Shown: positions 1 to 10,357, numbered from the stretch's first letter. The stretch: 64,000 nucleotides of DNA from Neovahlkampfia damariscottae (GCA_016618085.1 JABLTG010000062.1:1-64000); one strand, 5' to 3'. The notes: generated from the letters alone by a model not told the origin. Numbers and translations are program-made.

Positions 1-378
1 TAAAATGATTATATATTATTAGAATATATAATTATTATAACTTTAAACCCAATTTAAAAGTCCAAAACTTCTGAACGTAAAGTTACAAACCTCCAAAAAG
101 AATGATTTGCAAACTTCCAAAACAAAGAATTAAGCCAATCAAAGCGCTCCAAACTTCCAATTCGAATGTTTTTATCTTCCAAAATAATGAGTTCAACTCG
201 TAGTTTTAGTTACCCATAATTTTAGACCAACCAAAAAGCAATATAACGGACCAACAAATTTGCAGAAACCAAAATGAAAATTATGGATAACAAAAAGAAA
301 GAAGGTAACTAATATTTTCAAATGACAAAAAACCGCCGAGTTGAGGCGTGAGACGGCATGAAAATGAGTCAGGGGATA

Positions 379-496
379 ACGGGGGATTTGGTCAAAAAAA
401 ATGAAAAATCCGCGAAAATGGTCTTTTTTTACTTCCTTGGGGGGTGAAAATAAAAAAAAGTTAAATCGCCGTCCGGACTTTTCACATCTACTACTA
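379..496 (+). repeat. dispersed repeat, copy A
   Basis: About 118 bp that recurs at 2248-2357 in the same orientation and, for its right half, inverted at 1740-1804. Shared landmarks are GAAAAATCCGCGAAAATGG, TTTTTTTACTTCCTTG and GTTAAATCGCCGTCCGGAC. It has no open frame and I do not recognise the family. Confidence 0.8.
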
Positions 497-872
497 ATTT
501 TCTATTCAAGTATCATATATACTATTGAAGAATAATATCAGTTTTTGTACTTTTTTATCTTTTTCATAAACAAGCTGACATTGCAAAAACTTTAAAAAGA
601 AGGATTTTTTTTTGAATATTCATGTTGAAAAGGAAAACTGTTGATTTATTTGAAAATCCAAACAGAAATGTCGCATCATCCATTATTTGAACAATTACGG
701 ATACCTTTCAAATTATAGATTCAATAAAAATAGAATTTGTATGATTTGATTTCTTAAAAATGAAAGAATTATTTTCATCATTTGAATTCATTAACTCTAA
801 ATTATCCGTTAATTTTCAACCGCAAAGTTTCCATTCTAAAAATAACTTTTGGAAATCAACCAATAAAAACCT

Positions 873-889
873 CCAATCAACTCCAATCA
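873..889 (+). promoter_or_regulatory. double CCAATCA box of the ML-domain gene
   Basis: Two CCAATCA heptamers at 873-879 and 883-889, plus CCAATAA at 860-866. The nearest ends 32 nt before the start codon at 922. Confidence 0.7.
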
Positions 890-921
890 ACTTCATCACA
901 AAAAAAACTTCAACTACAACT

Positions 922-1431
922 ATGCTCAGATTGTCTGTTGTTTTATTAATCACATTTATGATTACCTTCACACTTGCTGGAAAACCAGTAAAATGGAAAA
1001 TGTGCGGTGACGAAAAAACACCTTTCCAACAAATTAAAATGGAACATGAACCAGGTAAGAAATAAAACAAAAAACTGAAAATTACAAGAAATCTTAAAAC
1101 CAGGTATGGACTTTGTTATCAGAGGATGGAGTAAAAACATCTCACCTACACCAATTACAAACGGAATTACTACTTCAAGAACTTTTAAATTTGGAATTGA
1201 AGTTAGAATTCAAAGACATAGTATTTGTGATTCAGTTCAAGGAGGATGTCCAGTACAACCAGGTGAAATGTTGAGTGTTAGCAGAAATAATATTCCTTCG
1301 TAAAAAGTTTTTATTTTTGACTGTTTTTTAGACATGCTCCAGGTGGTGAATATCTTGTCAAAACAAAAACTTTAGACCGTGATGGAAGAGTTGTTGCTTG
1401 TGTAGACTGGTATTTTGAAGTTACAAAATAA
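922..1431 (+). CDS. ML-domain (NPC2 / PG-PI transfer protein-like) secreted lipid-binding protein
   Basis: Three exons (922-1054, 1104-1299, 1332-1431) encode 142 residues. Residues 1-19 are a hydrophobic signal peptide ending near TLA-GKP. The mature part has the ML fold pattern: MCGDE with an early Cys, a long beta-rich middle with a Cys pair (SICDS, GGCPVQPGE), and a C-terminal VVACVDWYFEV strand. ML proteins such as NPC2 bind sterols or lipids in the secretory pathway or lysosome; which ligand applies here cannot be read from sequence. Introns are 49 and 32 nt. The start is the Met of the signal peptide; an in-frame ATG at 760 lies upstream of the CCAATCA boxes and is not preferred. The gene is bracketed by inverted copies of a dispersed repeat. 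Confidence 0.82.
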
Positions 1432-1739
1432 AATAAAATAAATATTGTTTTTTAGGGAGAGAATGAATTCAAAAAGAAATGGAGTCAATCTATTCCCAAA
1501 TCAGTAACAAACTTTACAGAACAAAATTAAATTCTTGTTCCAATGTTTGGAAGATTATTACAATTCTTCTGCAAAAATTGGAAACACAAAAATATGTACG
1601 TCTGTTGAACAGGGAATTATTAAAACTTGCAAGAATGTTTGGAAGAAACAAATATCCGATTGAGGTTCTCATTTTAAAAAGAAAAAAAAAAGTTCTTTCA
1701 ACGAATTTTTCTCAAATAAGAGAAATAAAAATTAGAGAA

Positions 1740-1804
1740 AGTAGTAGAGGTGAAAAGTCCGGACGGCGATTTAACTTTTTTAATTTTCATCCCCCAAGGA
1801 AGTA
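1740..1804 (-). repeat. dispersed repeat, copy B (inverted, partial)
   Basis: Reverse complement of the right half of copy A (about 430-495). It shares GTCCGGACGGCGATTTAAC and CCCCCAAGGAAGTA with very few differences. With copy A it forms an inverted pair around the ML-domain gene. Confidence 0.8.
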
Positions 1805-2247
1805 TTGGTAAATTTCTAATCCAATCGTAATTAAATCAAATTTTGGTCGTTGGAAAAAATAGCAAAGTAATCACGTTTGCAATTTTTTAAATATTTTGAT
1901 AGGAGACAACGGATGTTTTTACAAAAATTTTTGCTGCAAAAAAACACATTTCTTTTATGCAAAAGAAGTTAAAGAATTCAAATTTGATTGTTCTGCAATA
2001 TTTTACAACATTCATTCAGAAATTGACAACGGATTTAACGTGAAAAATACAGACAAATTTACCTGTATTTTCAGATTATTTTTAGTCAATATACAGGATA
2101 TTTTTACAGCTTAAATAAATTTTTTTACTTTTCCATATGGCTTATTAACCATTTTTTGCGATTTTTATGGCTTATTTTTACCTTTAAAAATTTATTTAAC
2201 CTGGAATTTTTAGGCCTATTACAGCTTATTATTTTTTCTTGGAAACT

Positions 2248-2357
2248 ACGGGGGATTTGTCAAAAAAAAATGAAAAATCCGCGAAAATGGTCTTTTTTTA
2301 CTTCCTTGAAAATAAAAAAAAGTTAAATCGTTGTTCGGACCTTTCGCCTCTACTACT
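2248..2357 (+). repeat. dispersed repeat, copy C
   Basis: Direct copy of 379-496. It is near-identical over its left half and slightly diverged in the right half (GTTAAATCGTTGTTCGGAC instead of GTTAAATCGCCGTCCGGAC). Confidence 0.8.
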
Positions 2358-2902
2358 GAGATATGAGTGAATCATCAGTTGAGAGACAGTTAATTGTGGA
2401 GAACCGATTTTTTGATAGAAATCAAACTAACAACAAAAAAAAAGTTGATATGAATTTGGAAATGATAATATAGTTTAACATCCGAAATATGTGTTACAAA
2501 TCTTAGAGTTTCTCTGTGGAACTTCAGTTTTGGTCTTAAATAAACTTTTATTACAGTTTTCATCTTTTTTGACCTATTGTCAAGATTTTTCTGCAGTTCT
2601 CTACTAACTTTTCTTCTATTTTTGATTTTCTTTGTTTTTGAAGATATAGTCATGGTTTTTTGTCAATTTTTACCAATAGCCATTTAATTTGTCCACTTTT
2701 TTACTTTTCACGAAAATGACTCTTTCAAATTCTTTCTGCATCTACAATATATATGGAACTTCAGTTTTCTTTGAAGTTAAAAATCGTTCAATAAAATCAC
2801 GAAGTGATTCTATTCAAAACCACAGTTTTCCGATTTCTGAGTGAATGACATATTCAAGAGATGGAATAGAGAAATCTAAAAATAAATTTGAGACTTCATG
2901 CC

Positions 2903-2907
2903 CATTG
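2903..2907 (-). promoter_or_regulatory. inverted CCAAT box of the NRK-like gene
   Basis: ATTGG (reverse-complement context TGACCAATGGG), ending 17 nt before the preferred start at 2925. It decides against the in-frame ATG at 2898, which lies upstream of the box. Confidence 0.55.
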
Positions 2908-2924
2908 GTCAGTTTGTTCAAATA

Positions 2925-3572
2925 ATGGGACAACAACAAACACAGCCAAAACTCATTCTCATTGGATTTGGAGGTTGTTCTGCTTCAGGAAAATCTTCTG
3001 TATCAAAAATATTATCAAAAGAATTAAACTCACCTTTCCTGCCAATCTGTGGTGATCATTTTTTCAAAAAAGATATTCCACATCATGATGTTTGGAAATT
3101 TAACTATGAAACCCCTGAAGCTGTAGATTATGAAACAATAAAAAATGGTATCAAAGCAATCAAAGAGCATTACTCAAAAACGCCTTTTGAAAAATTTGAA
3201 AAACAATTGAAACCAAATTCATCAAGGACTATTCCAACACCTCTGGAGTGTCATAAAAAAGATACAGATTCAAAGTACATTTTTATTTTAATTGAGAGTT
3301 TTTTACTATATTTCGATCAAGAAATTTGTGATTTAATTGATATTCATTTTTTCATGATTTGTCCGCATGAAGTTGCAAGAGAAAGAAGAATGAAAAGAGA
3401 TCATTTTTGTCCAGAAAAATGGTTTGATGAAATGGTATGGACAAACTATGAGAAATACAAAGATGTTCAATTATCAAATTCCAATGCAATTGAAATTGAT
3501 GGAACACAACCAATTGAAGATTCAGTAATTCAGGTAAAAAAAGAAATTGAGAAATATTTGAGTAAATTATGA
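2925..3572 (+). CDS. nicotinamide riboside kinase-like / uridine kinase-family P-loop kinase
   Basis: A single exon encodes 215 residues. A Walker A motif, GCSASGKS, lies at residues 17-24. Further NRK-family landmarks are a DHFF segment after the second strand, the ILIESFLLYF strand (NRK1 has IIEGFLLF), RERRMKR in the lid region, WFDEMVWTNYEKY (NRK1 has YFDGHVWPMYLKY) and the closing IDGTQPIED. Nicotinamide riboside kinases phosphorylate nicotinamide riboside to NMN in NAD salvage; the pattern fits NRK better than uridine kinase. I chose the ATG at 2925 because the inverted CCAAT box lies between it and the upstream in-frame ATG at 2898. The gene converges with the channel gene downstream; the stops are 126 bp apart. 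Confidence 0.78.
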   Translation: MGQQQTQPKLILIGFGGCSASGKSSVSKILSKELNSPFLPICGDHFFKKDIPHHDVWKFNYETPEAVDYETIKNGIKAIKEHYSKTPFEKFEKQLKPNSSRTIPTPLECHKKDTDSKYIFILIESFLLYFDQEICDLIDIHFFMICPHEVARERRMKRDHFCPEKWFDEMVWTNYEKYKDVQLSNSNAIEIDGTQPIEDSVIQVKKEIEKYLSKL

Positions 3573-3698
3573 AATATCTTGAATTTTTCAATAAATCCAT
3601 CATTATTTTCCAGTATTGGATTAAATTCTGTGAACTTCTCATTCAAAAAAAATTTTGACATTCATCAAGATAAGAACGCATCTTGAAAATATTGAAAT

Positions 3699-6560
3699 TT
3701 ATTCTTCAATTAATTTTTCTCTTTCACTTGATTCGGTCATTGTTTCTTGTTTTTCTTCAACAGTTTCTTTTGATTGTTCTTTCATTTCAATATTATCATG
3801 ATCTTCAATTACTTCCATTGATTTGGTATTTTCCTTTTCAATTGTTTCCTCAGAAATTTCTTCTTTTGATTCCTCTTTTTTAATTTCTTCCTTTGATTCA
3901 TCAAGTAGAAATGCTTCAATCTCTTCTTCTTTTGACATTACAATTGTAGAAAAGATATCATTCACTCTTATTTCTAATTCTAGACATTTTGCTTTAATTT
4001 CTTCAGGTGAATGTGGATTTCCATCAAGTTCTTCCTTCAAGAAGATGTAACATTCTTTTACATAATCTTTCAATATCACTTTTTGTTCAACTGATAATAA
4101 TCGAATCAATTCATCTTCTTCTTTGACTCTTGCAGCGAATGCTAAAATTTGTGTTGGAAGAGTCTCTAGATTCTCATAATCAAAAACTAATTTCTTTCCA
4201 AGTTTTCTATTTTCATGAAATTCAAAATTTAAATCAGGAAGATATCTGGTGATTCTTTGATCATTTTTATCCAATGGTTCATGTTTCACTCTTAAAAAGA
4301 ACGCTAAAATCACATTTCTGAAACTAATAAGCACAAAATAGATAATAACTAAACCTAATGCTAAAAGAATTTCCAAAACAAAATGAGAGATGTAAATGAA
4401 ATCTTTTGTCATTTTCAAACCAAAATAAACTGCATGGAACACCACAAATATGATCAAATTATAAAACATAATTTTTGAAATTAACCAAGATTCTTCAAAT
4501 ATGCTTGTATAATCAATATCTTTCATTTGTGGATTCAATTTTCTACCAAATACAAAATACATCAAAATTCTATTTGTGGAATATTTCAAAATAAAATATA
4601 ACAGAACAGCAGGTATTATAATTGGACTTAATAAAGAATAACATAAACCGATACAAATAATCAATAATGTGTATGAATATTCAAGTGGGAAATAAAGTTG
4701 AGCAGATTCTGTTGCATCTAATGTTTGTTTTGGTGTTTTAGCCATGAAATAAAAAAACAAAAATTTGAAAAGTGGTCCTAAAATTAATAATGACATGAAA
4801 CTCTTAAATGTTGCAAATTGTAAAATCAAATTAATAAAAAATGAACCATTTGAAGGAACAAATAATTGACTCAACATTGAATTAAATGAATCAGCAGAAC
4901 TAAAATATTTGACAACACCATCAACAGAACTTAGTGTCAAAGTTGGAACAATAAAAACTCCTAATATCAAATATGAATACATTCTGAATATAATCATTCG
5001 ATTGTATTTACTTTTGGTTTTATATTTTGCTAAATTAGTGATAAAAATGACAATGGTTGAAAATAAAGAACTTAAAATAGTAACAAGTAATGTTGGCAAA
5101 TATTGGAATAATAAATTTCCAAGTTCTCCTGTAAGTGATCTAAGAATAATTACAAAATCACTAACTAGTGGTAATTTGATCAATGTTTCAATTGCTGATA
5201 ACAATGCAATTGGAGTTGTAAAAAATAAACATACAATGATCATAAATCCATGACCAAGAAATTCTCTGAGATAATCATAAAATTTACGAGTCAAATAATT
5301 CTTCCAAAGGATATCACCTGGATCATTTGGTACTGTAACTTTTAATTGAAAATCTGGTTTTTCATCCTGTGATTCTAAATTCTTTTTTGAAACTTGTCTT
5401 TTAATCACTTTCAAAATATTTTTTGAATAGGAATCTATACAATGATTACGATCAGCAGCATCTTTAAAAATGATATGTGCTGTTCTTTTTGATTTAAGTT
5501 TTGTTTCTTCTCCTGATTTAGCTTTTTCATATTCAATTTGCCATTCTTTTGCTTTTTCTGATAATTCTTTGAATTCATTATCATAGTAGTCAATTGCATC
5601 AACAGATTTGAATTTTTTCCAAAGAATTTTCTTTGGTTTTTCGTCATCTAAATAAGCCAAATATTTACTATGATCTAAATTAGATATTGATTTATCTAAT
5701 TTCTCTTTAATTTTCATTCCTTCAATGAAATCCCATGTTACATCACAACTAATTAATTTATCAGGATACATTTGTTCAAATATATTTTTCAACTCAGAAT
5801 CTGATAAATCTTTTGGGAGACCATAAACTTTTACTGAATAAGCACGCTCTGTTAAATCATCTGTTTTGAAATAAAATATTAATGAAAAGTATTTGAAAGT
5901 TGCAAATCCAAAAACAAAAACAAAGAAATAGGTCAAGGCAACATGAAAATAAAGTTTCCAAGGAGTTTCAAGAACCATTGAAGCTGTAGTTTTGAAAATG
6001 AAAGATTCTTCTTGAGTCACATTAATACCATTCACTTGATATGCTAAACTAGGTGGAACTGAACCAGTTAAATGTAATGGAAATAAAATAGCACTTGCTA
6101 CGAATCCACATACAAAAAAAGCAAACAACAGTTCTTTCAAAAATAATGAATAAACAGTGGCTTCTTTTCCATAAGTTTTAACCATTCTTTGAAATTCTTT
6201 TTTACTTTCTGTAGGACAACATGGACTACAAGCAAACATAGAATTCAATAAAATGAAAAAAATTTCCTTAATGGTGGTGAAAATACTCTGTTTTTGTGGA
6301 AATATTGGTGGTGATAATACTTTTCCATAATGTATGTATTCCATATCTCTTGTAATTCTTCGTTCTAATCTTTTCTTTTCTTTTACATTGAATAGTGGAA
6401 GATGTATGATAAAACCAACGAAAATTAAAAACATTATTGCACACAAAAAAGCATTGATGTACAAAGTTGTCAATATCCCACCTGATGGTACTGCTATCAG
6501 TTGTGTAACATTTGTGAGATCAACTAAAACGTTTTGTTGCAATAGTGCTGCCTCATACAT
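3699..6560 (-). CDS. OSCA/CSC1/TMEM63-family mechanosensitive cation channel
   Basis: An uninterrupted 953-residue protein. N-terminal membrane segments (around residues 30-55, 135-165 and 200-225) precede a soluble domain of about 200 residues containing an RRM-like VKVYGLPKDLSDSELKNIF stretch. A block of roughly seven further membrane segments follows, starting near FMIIVCLFFTTPIALLSAI and including CYSLLSPIIIPAVLLYF, a hallmark of the CSC1/OSCA core. The C-terminus is a Glu/Lys-rich cytosolic tail. The family forms osmotically or mechanically gated calcium-permeable cation channels. An acidic tail of about 120 residues (EESKEEIKKEESKEE) is an embellishment, not part of the conserved core. 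The gene is divergent from MsrB, with 82 bp between start codons. Confidence 0.9.
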   Translation of the reverse strand: MYEAALLQQNVLVDLTNVTQLIAVPSGGILTTLYINAFLCAIMFLIFVGFIIHLPLFNVKEKKRLERRITRDMEYIHYGKVLSPPIFPQKQSIFTTIKEIFFILLNSMFACSPCCPTESKKEFQRMVKTYGKEATVYSLFLKELLFAFFVCGFVASAILFPLHLTGSVPPSLAYQVNGINVTQEESFIFKTTASMVLETPWKLYFHVALTYFFVFVFGFATFKYFSLIFYFKTDDLTERAYSVKVYGLPKDLSDSELKNIFEQMYPDKLISCDVTWDFIEGMKIKEKLDKSISNLDHSKYLAYLDDEKPKKILWKKFKSVDAIDYYDNEFKELSEKAKEWQIEYEKAKSGEETKLKSKRTAHIIFKDAADRNHCIDSYSKNILKVIKRQVSKKNLESQDEKPDFQLKVTVPNDPGDILWKNYLTRKFYDYLREFLGHGFMIIVCLFFTTPIALLSAIETLIKLPLVSDFVIILRSLTGELGNLLFQYLPTLLVTILSSLFSTIVIFITNLAKYKTKSKYNRMIIFRMYSYLILGVFIVPTLTLSSVDGVVKYFSSADSFNSMLSQLFVPSNGSFFINLILQFATFKSFMSLLILGPLFKFLFFYFMAKTPKQTLDATESAQLYFPLEYSYTLLIICIGLCYSLLSPIIIPAVLLYFILKYSTNRILMYFVFGRKLNPQMKDIDYTSIFEESWLISKIMFYNLIIFVVFHAVYFGLKMTKDFIYISHFVLEILLALGLVIIYFVLISFRNVILAFFLRVKHEPLDKNDQRITRYLPDLNFEFHENRKLGKKLVFDYENLETLPTQILAFAARVKEEDELIRLLSVEQKVILKDYVKECYIFLKEELDGNPHSPEEIKAKCLELEIRVNDIFSTIVMSKEEEIEAFLLDESKEEIKKEESKEEISEETIEKENTKSMEVIEDHDNIEMKEQSKETVEEKQETMTESSEREKLIEE

Positions 6561-6642
6561 TGGAGTGTTTCGATTTTGATCCTATTGGCTGCCCTTAAAT
6601 AAGGAATTTCTACTTTCCTAAATCATCCAATTTGCAAACTTA
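6561..6642. promoter_or_regulatory. 82-bp divergent promoter, OSCA-like channel / MsrB
   Basis: ATTGG at 6584-6588 lies 23 nt from the channel ATG, and CCAAT at 6627-6631 lies 11 nt from the MsrB ATG. Each gene therefore has its own box inside an 82-bp spacer. Confidence 0.6.
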
Positions 6643-7126
6643 ATGAATTCCTTCACATTTTTTCAAAGAGAAGACGACGCCTATATGGAAGAAAATATAC
6701 CAGCACCAAAAATTCAAAAAACGGAAGAGGAATGGAAAAAACAATTAGACAAACAAGAATTTGATGTTTGTAGATTGAAAAACACGGAAGAACCTTTCTT
6801 GGACAATTCATTATTTTATTGTGAAAAAGATGGTTATTACACTTGCAAATGCTGTAATTCTGAATTATTTATTTCACAAAATAAATTCAAATCAACTTCT
6901 GGATGGCCTTCATTTTCAAAACCTGCTTCAAAAAACTCTATTCATTTAGTGAGAGATATTTGGCAAACAGAAGTAATTTGTTCAAGTTGCCATAGTCACC
7001 TTGGGTACTTGTTTAATTTTAACATTTTTTTCAAGTCATGTTTTTTATCAACAAGAAGAATCACCAAATGGAAAAAGATTTTGTATAAACTCAACAAGTC
7101 TTCATTTTAGAGAAATCAAAAAATAG
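6643..7126 (+). CDS. msrB: peptide methionine-(R)-S-oxide reductase (MsrB)
   Basis: Two exons (6643-7004, 7036-7126) with a 31-nt intron encode 150 residues. The MsrB fold is plain: EEEWKKQLDKQEFDVCR at the start, two zinc-binding CXXC pairs (CKCC and CSSC), STSGWPSF around the substrate pocket, and after the intron HLGHVF and the catalytic RFCINS. The enzyme reduces methionine-R-sulfoxide in proteins with thioredoxin. Without the intron the frame runs into unrelated residues, so the splice is strongly supported by the restored HLGHVF and RFCINS motifs. No targeting peptide is obvious. A second Met at 6685 is possible, but the first is closer to the CCAAT box. Confidence 0.92.
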
Positions 7127-7302
7127 TCAAAATGTTGAATTTTTAATTCATTTTCACATTTGATCTTCAACAACAAGATTATTGATTTCTTGAGCTAAAA
7201 GTACACTCCAATCAATGTGCACAATAATTTAGAAGTCTTGTACCCATCAATTTTAATTAAAAATCAGTCAGAAGAGAAAACCTTTTTTCTTTTTTTTTCC
7301 CA

Positions 7303-7309
7303 CCAATCA
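7303..7309 (+). promoter_or_regulatory. CCAATCA box of POLD2
   Basis: CCAATCA ending 38 nt before the start codon at 7348. Confidence 0.65.
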
Positions 7310-7347
7310 AATTTCTTCCCACTTAAATTGTTCATCATCACCAACGA

Positions 7348-8954
7348 ATGTTTGAGATAAAGTCAAAGTATATTATATTCAACTAACCAAATTCAGGAAT
7401 CCGAAACAGTTTTTATCCAAACCTACAAAAACAGAATCAGAAAAACTTACAAGAAATATTCCAGAACCAAAATTTGCAAAACGATTTTTTATTAAAGAAA
7501 AAAGTTTCAGTCAGCAATTTTCGAAATTATATTTCTGTCGTATAGTAGAAATGAAGCCTTTAATCAAGAAAACAATTCAAAAAAAAAATAAAAACAGTAA
7601 AAAAAAAGAAATTTTTTTTTACTCCTTCAAGCCAAAATTTTGAAGAGTATCCTTGATGTCAAAGCAAATGAAGAATGTTATATCATAGGAACTTTATTTA
7701 AAGAAATGAAATTAAAACCAAATATTTTAGAAGAATATGAAAAAGATGTGTGAACAATTTTAGTTTTTTTTAAAAATTTCAACATAGTTTAAAATGAATT
7801 CTTCACAAGATGTAATCACCAGTTTTTTATCAGATGATGATTTTTTAATATTAGAAGATGAATTTGGAAGAGTTACATTAAAAGCTGAAAAAGAACAAAT
7901 TGATGAACTCATCTCAGGTATACATTCATTTTATTTTTGACAAAGAATCATTAAAGGTGTAATTGTTGGAATTTTCGGTTTTTTAGATGAAAATGGTGAA
8001 TTTGTGATCAAAAATTTTCAATTTGCAGAAATACAACCACAAAAATCTATCAAACCAAAAATTGGTAACACCATTATTTCTATTGAAATTTCTTAATCAG
8101 AGAACGATGTATTTGTTGGATTTTTAAGTGGTATAGATGTTGGATCACCTGATACAATGTCTTATAAAATTCAATTGCTTGTTGATTATCTATCTGGAAA
8201 TATTGGAACAACAGACGAAATGAAATTCATTTCAAAAATTTCTCAAATTATTATTGCTGGAAATTCAATCTATCCACCTGGAAAAAAAGATTTTCGTGAA
8301 TTTGATGTCAGAGGAGTAAGTTTAAATCTCAAATTAATCAATTAGAGTTTAAAAGCAACAAAACTTGAATCTGTTTCCAATGAATTGGATTTATTGGATG
8401 AATGGTTACTTCAATTATCTTCTTCATTGTACGTTGATGTGATGCCTGGTGAAAAAGATCCAAGTAATCCTTCAATTCCTCAACAACCACTTCATCATTG
8501 TTTATTCACAAAATCATCTTCAAAATCATCATTTCGTTTAGTAACAAACCCACATGATGTCTCAATTGAAGGAGTGAAGTAAATTTCATTTTCTCATTTA
8601 TTTTTTAGTTTATTAGGAATTTCAGGACAAAATGTTGATGATATCAAAAGATACTCAACAAAAGCGTCAACATTGGAGATCATGGAAGACACTTTGAAAT
8701 GGGCTCATTTATGTCCAACTGCTCCTGATACATTAGATTGTTATCCATTTTTTGAAAACGATCCATTTATTTTAAAAAATTCACCGCATATTTATTTTGT
8801 TGGAAATCAAGATAAATTTGAAACAAAAATGATTTCTATTCCAGAGAGCAATGAAAAGATTAGATTAATTTCAATTCCAAAATTCTCTACAACTTTTGAA
8901 TTGGTACTTGTGAATCTCAAAAACTTGGAAACACATTCAATTAAATTTGATTAA
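7348..8954 (+). CDS. POLD2: DNA polymerase delta small (B) subunit
   Basis: Eight exons: 7348-7367, 7397-7596, 7632-7747, 7788-7917, 7957-8064, 8101-8315, 8346-8578, 8609-8954. The introns are 29-40 nt and the protein has 455 residues. Alignment by eye to POLD2 holds throughout: EKSFSQQFSKLYFCR (human ERSFSRQYAHIYATR), IIGTLFKEMKLKPNI, the OB-fold part VIVGIFGFLDENGEF, then the inactivated calcineurin-like phosphodiesterase core with ISQIIIAGNSI, DVMPGEKDPSN, PQQPLH, LVTNPHD, GISGQNVDDI and CPTAPDTLDCYPF. It bridges the catalytic subunit and other accessory subunits of the replicative polymerase. Exon 1 has only 20 nt. The stop lies 7 bp from the stop of the convergent PPR gene. Confidence 0.93.
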
Positions 8955-8961
8955 ATAAATT

Positions 8962-10210
8962 TTAATTTTTAATATTCCTGAGAAACTCTTCTTTTTCTTT
9001 TTCATATTTTTCAATATTCTCTTGTGAATTTTTGTATTCAAAGTAAGTAATGAAACTGTTGAAAATTTCAAGACTCAATGCAATTTTTTTGTCTTTCATT
9101 TCATTGAGTAATTTGACAGCGTTATCTAGATTATCATTTTCAAGGTTATATTGAATGATAACTTTGTAAACGATATGATCAAGAGGAATATTTTTCTCTT
9201 TCATTTCATTGAATAATTCTTCTGCTTCTTTTGGTTTCTCATTTTCTAATAAACCATGAATCAATGTTGTATAGCTTATTTTATCAATTTTAACTTTATC
9301 TTTTTGTTCTTTAAAATACTTCAATGCAGATTCAACTTTTTTTCCGAGACATAATTTACTCAAAAATACATTGAATGCTACTGTAGTTGGAATGACTTCT
9401 TTTTGAACCATTTCTTGATAGAAAGTTTCTGCTTTATCATAAATTTTTGAAGTTGAACAACCTGATATCATTATTCCATAAACAAATCCATCAATTGGTA
9501 GATTTTTGATTTTCAAAATTTCAAAAATTTCAATAGCACGTTTAAAATCTTCATTTGCAAAATATCCACTTATCAATGATGTATATATCTCAATGGTTGG
9601 TTCGAAACCAAATCGTTCTAATTCGTTTAAGAAATTAGAAGCAGCAACCATTCTTTTGGCATTCTTTAATGATTTTATGATGAATGTTAGAGTTGCAATA
9701 TTTGGTTTTACATGATCAACATCAACCATTTCAGTGTAAAATTTTTTCATTTCATCAATTTGTCCTAATTTAGGCAAAATTTAAATTTTTCTTTTTTTTA
9801 CCTGCTTTTCCTAATGCTACAATTATATTAACATAATCAATTGTTTCATAAACAATATTTCCTTTCATTTCTTGAAATACATTCAGAGCTAAATCGACTT
9901 GTGAATTTTTACAATATCCATGTATCAAATGTCCAACTGTTTTTCTTGTTATTGGAAGATTTTTGTCAACCATTTCATGTAATATCTCGTCTGCATATTG
10001 ATCAAATTTGTTTGTTGATTTAGCACATGAAATAAGCATATTATATTCATTTGTTGTCAATTTCATTTTCTTTTCTCTGTAAAATTTTCTTAATTCATTG
10101 AATTTGCCATCATGAGCCAAACTACCAATATGCTGAAAATTTGAGACATAGGAATTGTGAATGAATTTGTTTAACTTGTAGGTTGTTCCAAAGAAATTTT
10201 TGTGAAGCAT
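8962..10210 (-). CDS. pentatricopeptide repeat (PPR) protein, probably mitochondrial
   Basis: Two exons (10210-9802, 9764-8962) with a 37-nt intron encode 403 residues. Repeating units of about 35 residues carry the PPR signature, for example YTTLIHGLLENEKPKEAEEL and EIYTSLISGYFANEDFKRA, at least nine in tandem. The N-terminus (MLHKNFFGTTYKLNKFIHNS) is basic and lacks acid, as in mitochondrial presequences. PPR proteins bind organellar RNA in processing, stability or translation; the RNA target is unknown. The start at 10210 lies 9 nt inside the CCAATCA box; a longer in-frame translation would read the box itself as Val-Gln-Ser and is rejected. No DYW or SMR domain is present. Confidence 0.86.
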
Positions 10211-10219
10211 CGATGGAAA

Positions 10220-10226
10220 TGATTGG
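10220..10226 (-). promoter_or_regulatory. CCAATCA box of the PPR gene
   Basis: TGATTGG on the plus strand (CCAATCA in the sense of the gene), 9 nt from the start codon. Confidence 0.6.
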
Positions 10227-10357
10227 ACAAAAAAAACAAACAAATTGAGGGATATTTATTTCAAAGTAACAAAAGATAAAATAGAAAATTTCACTCAATT
10301 TTGAATTGTTTTATCTATTTCACCAATTTTCTATTTTTGATGAAAATTTCTTCAAAG

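Larger units (their letters stand above)
1..921. other. AT-rich intergenic segment upstream of the ML-domain gene
   Basis: No gene is supported here. Positions 60-190 carry five loosely spaced variants of the word CTTCCAA or CCTCCAA. Positions 379-496 hold copy A of a dispersed repeat described separately. The rest is low-complexity AT-rich sequence. An ATG at 760 is in frame with the gene start at 922, but the CCAATCA boxes lie between the two, so 760 is unlikely to be used. Confidence 0.6.
1432..2924. other. gene-poor segment with repeats between the ML gene and the NRK-like gene
   Basis: No supported gene. It holds an inverted repeat copy (1740-1804) and a direct copy (2248-2357). At 1470-1670 there are short open stretches in shifting frames; two of them contain a similar word (NVWK), which may be remnants of an old coding sequence, but I do not recognise it. 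The open frames at 1896-2114 (+) and 2390-2653 (-) have no CCAAT box, no homology I can see and AT-driven composition. Confidence 0.5.

Noticed and set aside
760-921. In-frame upstream ATG for the ML-domain gene
   Set aside because: It would bury the signal peptide inside the protein and place the CCAATCA boxes within coding sequence.
1479-1811. Plus-strand open frame of 110 codons
   Set aside because: Its end runs through the dispersed repeat and it has no promoter box; it may contain decayed coding sequence but not a gene that I can support.
2390-2653. Minus-strand open frame of 87 codons
   Set aside because: No box, no recognisable domain, and Lys/Phe composition expected from AT-rich sequence.
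10211-10243. Longer N-terminus for the PPR protein
   Set aside because: The in-frame extension reads the CCAATCA box as Val-Gln-Ser; the same happens upstream of the mL44-like, SF3B4, pyruvate kinase, RCC1 and DNAJB12-like genes. The box is a regulatory element, so the downstream Met is preferred.
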